Origin: Vespula vulgaris
Lineage: Eukaryota > Arthropoda > Insecta > Hymenoptera > Vespidae
NCBI RefSeq assembly: GCF_905475345.1
Contig: NC_066589.1
Span: 9,857,001 to 9,921,000 of the forward strand
DNA length: 64,000 nt
Reading direction: 5' to 3'
The position numbers were made by a program, and so were the translations under genes. Position 1 is the first letter of the stretch, and each line of letters begins with the position of its first letter. The notes below the pieces were generated by a model. The model saw only the letters and a list, made by a program, of their open reading frames with translations, did no database searches and was not told where the DNA came from. Of the stretch, positions 1-12,118 are shown one piece after another.

Positions 1-1160
1 TTCGTATCGCGGCAAGGATTACGAAATACTTTCAAAACTAGAATCTAGAACTACCGATTGAACTTGAAAAACTACGGTGGAGCAAGGCGTACGAGTTGGA
101 ACGAAAGATATCTACGTGGTTCTTGTTCTTAACCAGACCTGTCGAATTCGGAAGCTGCAAACTGCTTTCATCCTTATCGCGTTTAGCTGCTTCGTACGAG
201 GCAATCGACGCAACGTAATAGCACGTGATACCGGTATATAGATACTTTTACGATATTCCATTATATTGTATAGAAAATTATACACGTGTAACTATTTATT
301 ATACTTATTATACATTTCCAAGCGAAATAAGCGAAGATACCGACGTTCGATTATCGATTCTTCTATAGTTTATTCTTCTTTCTCATAAAAATATATTGTA
401 AATACAACAAAGGCATTTCGCTCGTAGTTAGAGTAAACTTGGAATGGGGCATGTAGCTTTGAACGCACAAAATTTCGACACTGCGATAGTCTAAGATCGT
501 CTCTATCGAGCGGAATGTAATTAAACTAACGATACGTTTATACCTACTGTGGCAATTCTCGCAATGGTGAGTCTTGGTGAAACCAAGCTCAGGAAGAATT
601 ACATGGCTACCGCCGTTCAAAAATCTTACGGGTGTGTATAGCTCGTTCAGTAAGTTTTCATTCTATTAAATCAAAAGCTTTCGAAGCGATTATGAGTACA
701 TGGATTCGACGTTGCACCTTGCTCATACGTACATGATAGTTGGGGCATATATGTCGTTGCTCTTGGTCTGGTTCGGTCGGTACTACTGGATAAAATATAT
801 CGCTGGTATTAAGTTATGACTGACAAATTTAGTAAGTTAAATCTTGCTCGCTGGTTCGGCTCGATCGTTCGTTTGGCCGTATGGCTTTAATACACGATGT
901 TTGTATGTACTACGAAATACGGCGATCTAATTACTTGGGTTATATAAACCATTAGAAAATAATGTCTCGTTGGTACGAACTCGTTTTTTTTACCCACTTG
1001 GAACGTACATACCAAGTCGAAACAGGAATTATCGCGTTTGTCATTTCCTTAATTTATAATACGAATAAAGAAAGGTATCGACAGGAGTCACGAGCATGAG
1101 CAATGTCCCGCGATAAGATAAGGTAATAGTCGATCGCTAAACTATGCTTTATATTTTTAG
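1..1160. other. upstream region of Wnt5, no coding exon seen
   Basis: Mixed-composition sequence with only short open frames and no domain I recognise. A polypyrimidine stretch ending in TTTTTAG at 1160 lies directly before the short leader of the Wnt5 start exon and looks like a splice acceptor. At least one 5' untranslated exon of Wnt5 therefore probably lies here or further upstream. I could not place that exon's donor. Confidence 0.4.
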
Positions 1161-1166
1161 ATAAAG

Positions 1167-2007
1167 ATGATAGTGCACGGCGGTCTACTGGTGATCCTGA
1201 AATTGGTACTGATTCTTGCTGCATCGACTATTCCAGGAACGTGGATGTAAGTATGCCAATCGATAAATTTTTATTATCGTAATGATAATGAAAAAAAGAA
1301 AAAGAAATATTATTTATGCGTTCTCGTCTCGTATCTATTTATTTTACTATATCTATCGTAAGAAATTCGAAGGTATGGTATTTCCTCTGGAACTAATGCT
1401 GTACTAACAACTGCATTAGACTCGAATATACGATTGTGAATCTTTTTATGACGGATGTTGTTAGGATCGATTAAGAATCAGGAATGATCGAAGAAGATTG
1501 GATCCGAAATGAAAATAAAAGAAAAGGAACAAAATCTAAGTGTAAGTAGAAAAAGAAGGAGCTTACAGATGTTTCTTTTACCTTCCGGAGAGCGATTCAG
1601 ATCAGCCGATATAAATCTCTTCTTTGCAAACGAGCAAGAAGAAGCAGTACCGGTCCTGTCACTTCGACCGACCGACTGGAAGAGCCACTTGGACACGCAG
1701 ATTGTTTATATTGCAAATAGTGATAAATACGCAGAGTCATCGTGTCCCTTTCTCTTTTTTTTTCCTTTTTTCTCTTTTCTTTTTTTTTCCTTTCTTTCTG
1801 GTTTCCTAGCGTGAAAGGTCGAACCTATTCGTTGGAAGGACACGTTGTCACGAAAGGATACGCTTTCGTGACGCTTCGAGCGCTTTTTTCAAGCTCTTTT
1901 TCAAAGAACTAGAAAATCCAATTATCTTTGGGAAAGAAGCGATCGATGGAAAGTTTTGAGTAAAGGAAAAATCTGGAGCGATCCTGACGAAATCACAAAG
2001 AGAGAGG

Positions 2008-2065
<58 letters not shown>

Positions 2066-5000
2066 CGCGGGTGAGTTGGGACCATTCAATGATTGGTCAT
2101 GCTATGGCGTAGGGTAGAACACTGGGGTGAGAATGGCAATTCAAAAATTGGACACACTCTCCTTGTCAGGGGTACCAACCAACAGCGTGCGATCGCTGCA
2201 GGCACGAAAAATTCCTTTCGATCGAGTTCCCACGAAATATCCCAGGCGGACCTACCTCTTCGACAAAGACCTATAAATTATACGTTACGCGCTGAATTTG
2301 GCAAGATTCGAAAGGGTCATACCCTCCCCTTTTGCGATACGCCTATGTACGTATGTATACGTGTACATATTAATTTATCGATCGTCGAGGCCGTTCTTAA
2401 ATCGCTAAAATTAGCGAATATACCGCCAGCTTACTCTTTTCTTTCCTTCTCTCTTTTTTCTTCCTTTCTTTTCTTTTCTTTCTTTTCTTTTTTTTTTTTT
2501 ATTCTCGGCCGGTACATCCACGGCACATCGTCGCCGGGATAACATTTTCTTTTCCTATTAATCTGCCTCGTTCTCTGCGAGCCGTAATCGCGTGGGTGGG
2601 CCCGTCGCACCTCTAAGACGGTTAATCCTTCTTACGTTGCTTTAAGAATTAAGACACGAACACAATGCGTCAAGGAGACCAACTTCTTTGTATCTAAATC
2701 TTGACCTTATCGTCCAATTAGTCGTGCAATGATATGTCCTATATAGAGTTAATGCAGTTTCATCCAAGGATTAGAAGTCATTTGGGTATTACAATAAACG
2801 AATAGTATAGATCCGATTGGATGTTATCGAAAATTTATTTTTCTCTAATGAGAATTTTCTTTCGAAGCGTATAGAAAGAAAAAAAAAAATTATTCAAAGA
2901 ATCATCGATACCTTTATCCGTAACGGTTACGATTATCGCTCAAGCACTCGTGTTAACGTTCGTTTGATATTAGATGGAGTCGCACGATAACCTTCGTGTT
3001 GTAGTTCAGGAATCGCTAATCTTGTATCTACGGTTTACATCCTTTTAGGTCAACGGCCAACAACGTTCCGAGATTAGATTCCACAGGAGCAGATAAATAT
3101 TTCGCGGGTGCCATGTTCCCTGCGTGAACTGTCCTGATCCGAATCGCAGCATAAACCCTCGTAAATAGCGTTTCACACGAATCTTGCTGATATCGCGAAG
3201 CGCCGATTAAAAAAGTGGCCCGTCGAGCGTTCCTTTTCGGCCCACGTAAGGAAAAAAAAAGAATAATGAAATAAAAAAAAATAAAAAAAATAAAAAGAAA
3301 AAGAATAAAAAGAAGCAGCACGTCGAACGATTACGGGACAGTCTATATTGCTCGTATCACGTTATTTTATTTAATGCATTAATTTGAGGGTTTAACGTGT
3401 GAGAGAAGATCAAGAAAGGAAAGAGAGCAAGAGAATGTTTTTTTTTGTCTTCTTGTTTCCTCTTTCGTTAAAAAAGAGAAAAGAAATTCGGCGCTCGTAT
3501 CAAGACAAGACTGTGAATCTGATCATTTGTAAAAGAACGTATTGAGCTCTACGTGCTTAAGTGTTCGAAATTGAAATTCGCACGCTAACGTCCATTAATC
3601 TTCTCTAATCTATGCAATAAGAAATATGCAAAGGAGATAAAAGTCGAACTGGGAACATAATAAATCGGATGATCCTCGTTGAGCGAGAGGCTCGATATTT
3701 AACGTCGAAAGGACGACGGTATAGGAGCTCGCGCTTATATTCGAACGTCGGTACAATCTTTTAAGAGACACAAGACATTACTTTTTTCGGGACCAGGGGC
3801 CAGTGCAACCCACGAGAATCTCAGCGTGGTTAGTGATGCCGATGGTGGTGGTGGCCTCTCGAGCTGCTGCGTGGGCCGAATCCTTCGAAATATTATCGTT
3901 CCCTTCTGCCCATTTCCCCGCTCGTGTCATTGTTTTACAGAGGGGAGTGCAAAGCCGATGATATATCGCGGCTGAAGTTCATTCTAGAATATTAATGCGC
4001 TCTATTATGTACTCCCTAGATTCTACCTCTCCAGAGTTGCAAGCCGAATTCAAAAGAAATCCGTGGAATCTCACGGTGAGTGTCACTCAGCAAAAAAGAA
4101 TATCGGCAACATCAATTCGAGGATTTCGTTCCTTCTTAAAGAAATTCCTCTCGAGTGTATCACCGTTATCTCCTACGCCCGCGAACCTCTATTATCGTCG
4201 ATTTTCTCGACAAATAGTTATGTCTATTTATAACGAAACATAACGGGCGGCTTCGTCTTATTATAGCAAAAAATCAATGTATACGTCGGCCGAGATAACT
4301 TCTAGTGACCTTAACGTTACGTTTTAAAGCTTCGTTTAACGTGCCCTTAATTAATTTTGCCGGTTCGTTGAAAATAATTTTTGTTTAAGATAATATCCGA
4401 TCCTCGTGATGATCGCCGTCTTCGTCGTCGACGTCGTCGTAGTCCTCGTCATCGTCAACACAGGGGGAGAAATCATTGACGCGATTCTAATCAGCTCGAT
4501 GCACGCTATTACGCACGATAGTGGACGCACGTAGAGTTTATTCAAGAGATCGCACGAACGGCCATCTCGAATTACAGATTAGCTCGTCCCAGCCTGTAAC
4601 CTCCCCTTGACTTCTGTCTTTGACGGCGTCGTTCCATCAACTCGGTCCGTTGACTCACAAATGCGCCATTAAGAATAGCCGTGGAGGAAATCCGAGGGCC
4701 GTTCCTCGCCCACGGACTGCCTGCACCGAATTTATATAATCGGCGTAACAAATCTCTTCTAGGCGTTAAGGAGGGGCCTAGCTCGTTCACGATAGGGCCG
4801 CTTCGTAAACCACGTGCATTCGACTGCCTATCTCTAACTATTGCTTTACGGAGTAATACCTGAGAAAAATGTCCTTGCTTTTTTACTCGAAACTCAGCTT
4901 ATTATGGCTACTATGGTAAAACTATATCGTTGTGTACTAAGGTATTCGCCATGATTGCAAGGGGGATAACGATCGGAATGTCTGCGAACGGTGAATAGAA

Positions 5001-6668
5001 AGAAAAAAGAAGTATGCGTTTTCTTCTCGTTGAATCCTTTAAGAGTCCCCATTATTTCTCGGAAAGAGAATCGAAGATCTCTCTACTTTGCTATACTTCT
5101 TTTTTTCATCTTACTATCCATTTACGAAGAACACAAAAATGGAAGAAAGAAAAAGTTTTGCCTCGTTCACTAAAAATGTCGTATCATCGGTGATTTTAGA
5201 AACATGGGCGTGCAGCACTTTCCACAATTGGAGACGGCTCAGCTGATGGAAACTTACGACGTAGAAGCCTCGACGATTTGCATCGGTCTGAAGGGTCTCT
5301 CTCAGGGACAGGGGAAGCTTTGCCAATTATCCGTGGATCATATGCCGAGCGTGGCGAAGGGCGCCAAATTTGGAGTCCTCGAGTGCCAGCATCAGTTTCG
5401 AGATAGAAGGTGGAACTGTTCCACCGTCAACGATGAAACTGTTTTCGGACCGATTCTTAAAATAGGTGTGCCATTATCAGCCATTTCCAATATCTAAAAT
5501 CGTAGAACGGTAGTAACGACAATCGGGTCTGTTATTTATTAATCGAAATTGGGATTACATTGCAGCAAGCAGAGAAACCGCGTTTGTACATGCTATCACA
5601 GCCGCGGGGGTTGTTTATTCCATAAGTCGAGCTTGTAGGGACGGACAATTATCGTCGTGCGGTTGTTCGAGGAGTAGCAGACCCAGAGATCTTAATCGCG
5701 AATGGATTTGGGGTGGATGCGGCGATAATCTCGAATATGGATATAAGTGAGTGAAATTTGTGAACGAGTTATTTTGCTGCATCATTATCTCTATGTAATA
5801 TATGCGTATGTGTGTATTTTTAATGCGATTTTATAGGTTCACCCAAGCATTCGTCGACGTAAGAGAACGCGAGCGTAGCTTCAAAAGAGGTAGTAGAGAA
5901 CAAGGGAGAAGCCTAATGAATTTGCACAACAACGAGGCAGGACGTAGGGTATCTATCGTCCATTATTTTCGACGATTTTAATATAGACGAAGGAGAAATT
6001 AAATTAAAGATATTGTTTCTTAACAGGCTGTTATAAAAAGGTCTAAAGTGACATGCAAATGTCATGGGGTTTCTGGTAGTTGCAGCTTGATCACCTGTTG
6101 GCAACAACTTGCGTCGTTTCGAGAAGTTGGTATGTCATTTCTTTTTTTATAAATTTATCTTGCAAATTGGCAAATTTTGGAAGTAGCAAAAAATGAAGGT
6201 TTTCATCGATAATTCGACTCGTTCCATAGGTGATCTTTTACTGGACAAATATGACGGTGCAACCGAAGTTCGAGTAAACAGGCGTGGACGATTATCCATG
6301 CGAGATCCAAGGTTTTCTTTGCCTACCGCCAATGATTTAGTTTATTTGGATGACTCGCCAAACTATTGTCTTCCAAATGATACTCTTGGCTCTTTAGGTA
6401 ATATGTGTGCGTCTGTGTAAACGGTTGTATTTATTAAATAATTTGTCGTTAATAACATCTCTTATTTTATGTCATCGTAGGTACGCATGGACGAATTTGT
6501 AACAGAACATCGTCCGGTATGGATGGATGTAATCTTCTCTGTTGTGGAAGGGGTTACAATACTCAAAAATCAACGATAAGGGAAAGATGCGATTGTAAAT
6601 TCCATTGGTGTTGCTTCGTTGAATGTAAAACATGTGTTAAAAATATTGATATTCATACCTGCAAATAA
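1167..6668 (+). CDS. Wnt5: Wnt5, secreted Wnt-family ligand (7 coding exons)
   Basis: Exons: 1167-1246, 5200-5465, 5566-5746, 5837-5948, 6027-6129, 6230-6397 and 6481-6668. All have GT-AG borders, and together they encode 365 residues plus a stop. Residues 1 to about 25 form a hydrophobic signal peptide. The rest is one Wnt domain. It contains QFRDRRWNCST, the GCGDN segment, LMNLHNNEAGR, the lipid-modified serine motif CHGVSGSC (about residues 225-232), SGMDGCNLLCCGRGYN, and a C-terminal CKFHWCC plus CKTC cysteine cluster. Subfamily evidence is the run GLSQGQGKLC, SRETAF, RRAVIK and DLVYLDDSPNYC, which follows Wnt5/WNT5A rather than wingless. Known role: non-canonical Wnt signalling through Ryk/Derailed or Ror receptors in axon guidance. 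The length is typical of Wnts; the long prodomain-like insertion of Drosophila Wnt5 is absent. The start joins GTW to INMGVQ across the 3.95-kb first intron, matching the vertebrate WNT5A register. Confidence 0.96.
1247..5199 (+). other. first intron of Wnt5
   Basis: A 3.95-kb intron from donor GTAAGT (1247) to acceptor TTTTAG (5199). It contains a (GA)n tract near 2014-2063 and several T- or A-rich patches. Open frames inside it, including one at 3995-4243, show no domain and have no splice sites that would add an in-frame Wnt exon. Large first introns of developmental genes often carry enhancers, but I cannot point to a specific element. Confidence 0.7.
2014..2063. repeat. (GA)n microsatellite
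   Basis: About 25 uninterrupted AG units follow an imperfect purine lead-in from about 2000. It lies inside the first Wnt5 intron. Confidence 0.97.
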
Positions 6669-8105
6669 GTTTGCACGTGTGTCATTATATATAATATACT
6701 TTTAAAGTTAATATTACTTGGAATCCAAGTTTTATACGATGAAGGTATCGACTAACGAAAAAAATCTATGCAGTATGTAGGGTGTTCGATTCAACGTGAT
6801 CATCTACATACCATCCATTTGTATTTAACGTTTTGCATTAAACATTTTTCTATCGTTATATTTTTTCCTTTACGACGTACGTTTATTACGTAAAAAATGA
6901 AAATGGGAATTTTTGGGAAGACGACTAAATTAAATTTAACACCCTACGTAATTCGGTAGTGTAATTCGCACTATATTGATGACGGTGTATATTTTGATAA
7001 CAATTTTAGAATAATCGTACAAATTTTAGATGTATACTAGAAATTTATAAACGTAATCATAATTTAGAAATGTAATTAATTTGATCAAAATATTCATAGA
7101 TAATAATTTAACGATCATACATATATGCGAAAAGCATATATCATACTTTTATTTAAATAATTGATTTTTTATATACGTTACTAAAAATAGAATACTTTTT
7201 GTAGATGCAGTAGTATCGATATATCGTATGGCCTATTGGAAACTTGTATGAACAAAGGCCTTTTACTGCACAACTGTATTTTTACATTACATTCATCATG
7301 TATATCATCTCTTTTGATGTATATTTATCATAATAAGATGATAATATGATGATAATATGATGATAATTATTTAAAGTATTTCACTTTCTAAATATTACAC
7401 AGATTTCAAAGACTCATATTATAAAAATTTATTTATTGTCATTTATAAATAATTAGACATTGTAATAAAAAAATGACTTAAGTAATCCATAAATGTATCT
7501 TTATATTTATGCTTGCTCAATAATATAAATCTTAAAAACTTTAGAAACTTATTAAAATATATTTCACTTTGTGCTGTAAGAAAAACTAACTTGAAGTTTA
7601 CAAAATCGAATGCATTTGAAATTTAATAAAATCTTGAATTAATATTAATATATTTAATTATCCTATTTTATTCTATTTATTACTAAGGTTTCAGAGTTCC
7701 TACAAAATGTTCCACTACAATGTCCTATGGTCACAGACTCATCAAAAATGATATGTGAAGATAAAACTGGATATTATTTCCAATATATGATGTTGGATTC
7801 AAAACGGATTTGTTTTTACTATTACATAAAAAATGATAAACAATTGATAGAATAATTTATTATTCTCAGACATCTCAAATTCGTATACTTTTTTTATGTA
7901 TATTATGTTACAAAGTTTTCGAAATAAGAATAACTCAATACATTTTTTTAATCCATTATATTACTTCTACATTGCAATTAATAAAATTGTTTCTTTTCTT
8001 TTTTATCCAAGTATGTTGTAATAATATTAAATAACTTTTCTTTTTATAAAACTTCCTTGAAATATTTTATTTAAAAAAAAAAACTAACTTCAATTGTAAC
8101 TTATA
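6669..8105. other. AT-rich interval between Wnt5 and mRpL18
   Basis: The interval between the Wnt5 stop and the mRpL18 stop is tail-to-tail and very AT-rich, with no credible coding exon. It presumably holds the Wnt5 3' UTR and the short mRpL18 3' UTR. AATAAA occurs on the + strand at about 7464-7469. On the - strand AATAAA lies at 8071-8066, some 35 nt past the mRpL18 stop, and is the likely poly(A) signal of that gene. Confidence 0.5.
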
Positions 8106-8853
8106 TTATTCGTGAGTTTCCCATGGTTTTTCGGGTCTGAATAAACTCCAAGGGTATGGATGAATATATCTATCAGGTTCATGAAGAATAATGTTGTTCT
8201 TTTCTAATTCTTTTAATAATAAAGATACTTTACTATTGGGACTTTCATCGTAATAAATTTCATTTATTCCACTTTCTAAACAGCGCTCTGCCAGCACTTG
8301 TCCCAAAGCAATATACGCCATACTATCATATTTTCTAAAATATTTTCATGAAACTTAATCTTTTGAGATTATATTGCTACATAAATCTAATACGTAAGCA
8401 ATTCTCCGTTTGATTTATATAAATATAGTTACTAACCTGTACAATAGTTTCTTAAGTGCCCATTCATTACTCGACACAGTGATAACAGGACCATTTTGAA
8501 AATGTACTATTTCGACGACTACATAACGTTGAGACGGTGAAACTTGTAATCTGTGTAAACATTAAAAATTTTAAGAAGAAAAATGTAAACAATTCTCTCT
8601 TGACGATAACCTAACCTATGATATTTTAATTATAACGTTAATCTTTTTAGACTTAAATAACGTACTTATGCCAGAAATTACGAAATTGTTTTTCGAGATG
8701 ATATCCCTGAGGCTTCCTAGCTATTAGTAAACGTTCCAAATTTCGTGGATTCCGATTTGTAACCTCGATACAATTCTCTATTAAACTTTTATTGCCGTGT
8801 ATTCCTCTTTTGAAGATGGAATTAAATAAACACAAGTTGCTTTTGATAAACAT
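8106..8853 (-). CDS. mRpL18: mitochondrial large-subunit ribosomal protein L18 (uL18m), 3 exons
   Basis: Exons on the - strand: 8853-8666, 8550-8437 and 8334-8106, encoding 176 residues plus a stop (human MRPL18 is about 180). Identification rests on NRNPRNLERLLIARKPQGY followed by FWHK in exon 1, HFQNGPVITVSSNEWALKK in exon 2, and LGQVLAERCLESGI in exon 3. All of these are diagnostic of the uL18m family. The N terminus (MFIKSNLCLFNSIFKRG) is basic and hydrophobic, as expected of a mitochondrial presequence. Known role: a component of the 39S subunit that contacts 5S-like or structural RNA; vertebrate MRPL18 is also linked to 5S rRNA import. The gene is head-to-head with PHF12, with 570 bp between start codons, suggesting a shared promoter. 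Confidence 0.95.
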
Positions 8854-9423
8854 AGTCGTTTTTATATTTTTTCTTTTATCTATGTCGAATACTATAAACT
8901 AATAACTTATAAGCTCAATAATTTAAAACGGACTAAACATTCTTCATGTATATATATATGTATATATATTTATAGTAGAACACGATTGTGTACCTTTATC
9001 TTGAAGATCGATTCGACTTTCAATAATCGATAGTTAACATCGAGATTACACTATTGATATATACGTAACGTATTCAACTAATACAATTAATATAAAATAA
9101 AAATAAATGTATGAAAGATTTCTAATTTACAATTATTATGTTCTTTTCAATTATTTTTCTCGACACTTTTTTGTACCCAAAAATTTATTTCAATTTTGCC
9201 GCGTTGAATGTCGATCATATAACTACATATATCATGGATGTAACTATTCCATGATTTAAACTTACCCAATATTCTCAGCAAATGTTTCAGCGCTGAAGCG
9301 CGCTGAAGAATGGTGCTTAGTTATGGAGGACATATACCTTACAAAGACAATATTTATCTTATAATAATGGAATGAAATAGAAAAAAAAATAGTAAAGTTG
9401 AAATAGATATAAATTAAATTAAA
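8854..9423. promoter_or_regulatory. probable bidirectional promoter, mRpL18 / PHF12
   Basis: The 570 bp between two divergent start codons. It must contain both 5' UTRs and core promoters unless non-coding first exons lie elsewhere. The sequence is AT-rich, with an (AT)-rich stretch near 8950-8975. No TATA box or initiator stands out. The call rests on gene arrangement, not on a motif. Confidence 0.5.
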
Positions 9424-11938
9424 ATGGGTACCGTTGAGTATGGTTTTCCTATGATTGGAGGATTAATGCCTGTAAGCAAATATTAATTTATTAGAAAATT
9501 TTATATTTTTAACAATTAGTTATAACAGTACGTTTCTTCGAACGTGTATTTTTTTTTCACTTTTTTAATATATTCAATTTCTATTCCTAGCAAATTCAAG
9601 CACTTATAGCTCCACCAGTATCAGAAGACTCCAAATCAGCAAAATCTAAAAAGGAAAAGGAAGAAAAGAAACATCCTTATTTTAAAAGACGAGGACGTGG
9701 CCATAATCATGATTTTTGTGATGCATGTAGAGACGGAGGTGAACTTATATGTTGCGACAAATGTCCTGCCTCGTACCACTTACAATGCCAGTGAGTCAAT
9801 GATAAATAATAGATCTTTGATTCACTTAATTGTATAAATGTATTTAAATGATGTATTTACGCTTTAAATTCATTATAAATTATCAAAGGAAGAGCATGCT
9901 TTGTAAAAAAAAAAAAAAACATGATAATATAAGAACATCTCAGACATGTATTTGTAATAAAAATTTGAGAAATTGATTCTGCATTACTGAGTGGAAATTA
10001 TAATTTATGTCCTTTTTATGAAATTATTGAGAAATCTTAAATCATCTATGTATAATTTTTTTTCATGTAGTTATCCACCAGTGGATCCAACAGATATACC
10101 TAATGGTGAATGGTTATGTTATGCCTGTCGGTGTGCAACGAAAAGAGAAATTTTAGGAAATAAAGGAAATGATAAAAAGAAGAAAAAGTCTGCATTAGAA
10201 ATATTAGCTTTAGCAGCTTCTTTAGTTAATCCTCGTGAATTTGAGCTTCCAAAAGAGTTACAGTTGCCAATAATATTTCCTGGAAGTAACAAAGTAGATT
10301 ATGTATCTGGTAGAAGAGGAAAGCAACAAAGTTCATCAAACAGCAATGGTAATAATTGCTTTTCACTGTTATTAAAATTGTTCACATTTTTATATTGTTT
10401 AATTAATATTGTGAAATATCTAAATGAATATTTTTTTATATTAGTAGGGAAAAGTCATTGCTTGGATAATAATCTGATGGTGCCATTACCAGCCCGTTTG
10501 TGCTTTGAGTGCGGCCGTAGTTGCAGGAAAGCACCATTAATTGCTTGTGATTACTGCCCACTCTATTTTCATCAGGATTGTTTGGATCCTCCACTAACTG
10601 CCTTTCCTATTGGAAGATGGATGTGTCCTAATCATCCAAATCATTTTATAGATCAAAATCTTTTAACTTCGTGTAGAGTCACAGAACGTATCAAGCTTTG
10701 GGATAAATATGCCAATCAAAGGATAGATCAACATGCTGTGAAACTTGATTTTTTGCGCAAAGCAAGTACTGCCAATCCATTATTTCGCACAAAAGTAAGA
10801 TTAGAAGGACGTATGCGGGTAAAAGTTCCTCCTTCAGTTAAATACCATTATGAAAATCCATCTCATTTGGATCTTAGTCATTTCAATCAAGAAACTTCTG
10901 TAAGATCGACGATTATAATAGACAATGAGCATCAAGAAAAAGAAAAAGAAATTACAACGATAAATAATACAGATAAAAAAAGTAATTACACGGATGACAA
11001 GGAATTAGATACACAAATGGAAATTGATAATTTACCCTGCAAGAATAATGTAATAGAGGGAAAACATAATAAAAAAGAAAGCGACGAAGAAAAATGTATC
11101 AGCAAAACAGAATTGGTCGAACGAAGTAATACCTATGAAAAACAAAATAATATGACACATATAAATCAGTTTACATACAAGGTAAAAGAAGGAGTACAGT
11201 TACTAGAAAGACCGGTATTGGAAGCGTTGGCACGTCAAAGATTAGAACAAATATTAGATCCGGAAGGAGAAAGTTATAATGCAATCAATTGCCAAGTAAA
11301 AGCTCGAGCTGCACTTTTTTCTTTAAGTGAGAAACCAAAACCACCTGTTTTTATGACATACAAGACAATGATTATTGGAAATGGACCAAATTGCGATTTA
11401 ATTCTATCTAGTTATGGAAATTGCAGTTTTATATCTTCAAAACATGCTGTTATATTTTTTGATGAGGTAAATAATATTTTTCCAAGACTGTTGTACCGTA
11501 CAATATGAAGTCTCATAACACTGTTAACAGCTATTATATGATCATTCATCCTATTTGTTTCAGGCAACAAATCGTTACGAATTACTCAATTACAGTGAAC
11601 ATGGGACAATTGTCGATAACGTATTATATTCTTGTAACTATGCAGAAGAATTAGAAAGTGATAATAAAGAAGATAGTGACGATAGTAAAATTATAAGTAA
11701 AGAACAGGAAACGTCTGAAATGGTGAAAGCAATCATATATAAAGAAACAAATCCTCCTTCTCAAAACGCAAGTAAAAAAGGTTTATGTAAGTGCAGCTCA
11801 AAATATCAAGAAGTAAAAAAAAGTGATTATTTAGAAGAAGGTTGGGAAGGAAGTGCGATTATTGCTCATGGATCTATTCTAAGCTTTGGATGTCTTACAT
11901 TTGTATTTAATACATTAAGCTCACACTCAGATTACTGA
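9424..11938 (+). CDS. PHF12: PHD finger protein 12 (PHF12/Pf1), transcriptional corepressor subunit, 5 exons
   Basis: Exons: 9424-9471, 9591-9790, 10071-10348, 10445-11466 and 11564-11938, giving 640 residues plus a stop. The N terminus GGLMPQIQALIAPP matches vertebrate PHF12 (GGLMEQIQALLAPP). PHD finger 1 covers about residues 55-103 (HDFCDACRDGGELICC). PHD finger 2 covers about 192-240 (CDYCPLYFHQDCLDPPLTA). A C-terminal FHA domain starts near residue 478 (IIGNGPNCDLILSSYG) and ends in YELLNYSEHGTIVDNVLYSC. The middle is a K/E/N-rich linker. Known role in vertebrates: a subunit of a Sin3-HDAC complex that also contains MRG15 and represses transcription. The protein is shorter than human PHF12 (about 1000 residues) because the linker is reduced. 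The 96-nt intron 3 stays open in frame. The stop lies 180 bp from the GPN3 stop on the other strand. Confidence 0.95.
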
Positions 11939-12087
11939 AATTTAATATTGTGTAAATACTGTGTACTTTGTGCATAGAACTTTTTAAGTCAATAAGTAAG
12001 TTAACAAACGATCTTTTTTATTATATCATTTAAGACTTTATAACCTGTGATAAGGAGCATTAAAACATAAAAACGTTAAGAAAACAG

Positions 12088-12093
12088 TTTATT
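12088..12093 (-). other. poly(A) signal of GPN3
   Basis: AATAAA on the - strand about 26 nt past the GPN3 stop codon. PHF12 has no canonical AATAAA in the short gap on its own strand. Confidence 0.55.
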
Positions 12094-12118
12094 AAAATAT
12101 ACATCATGCAGGATTTTT

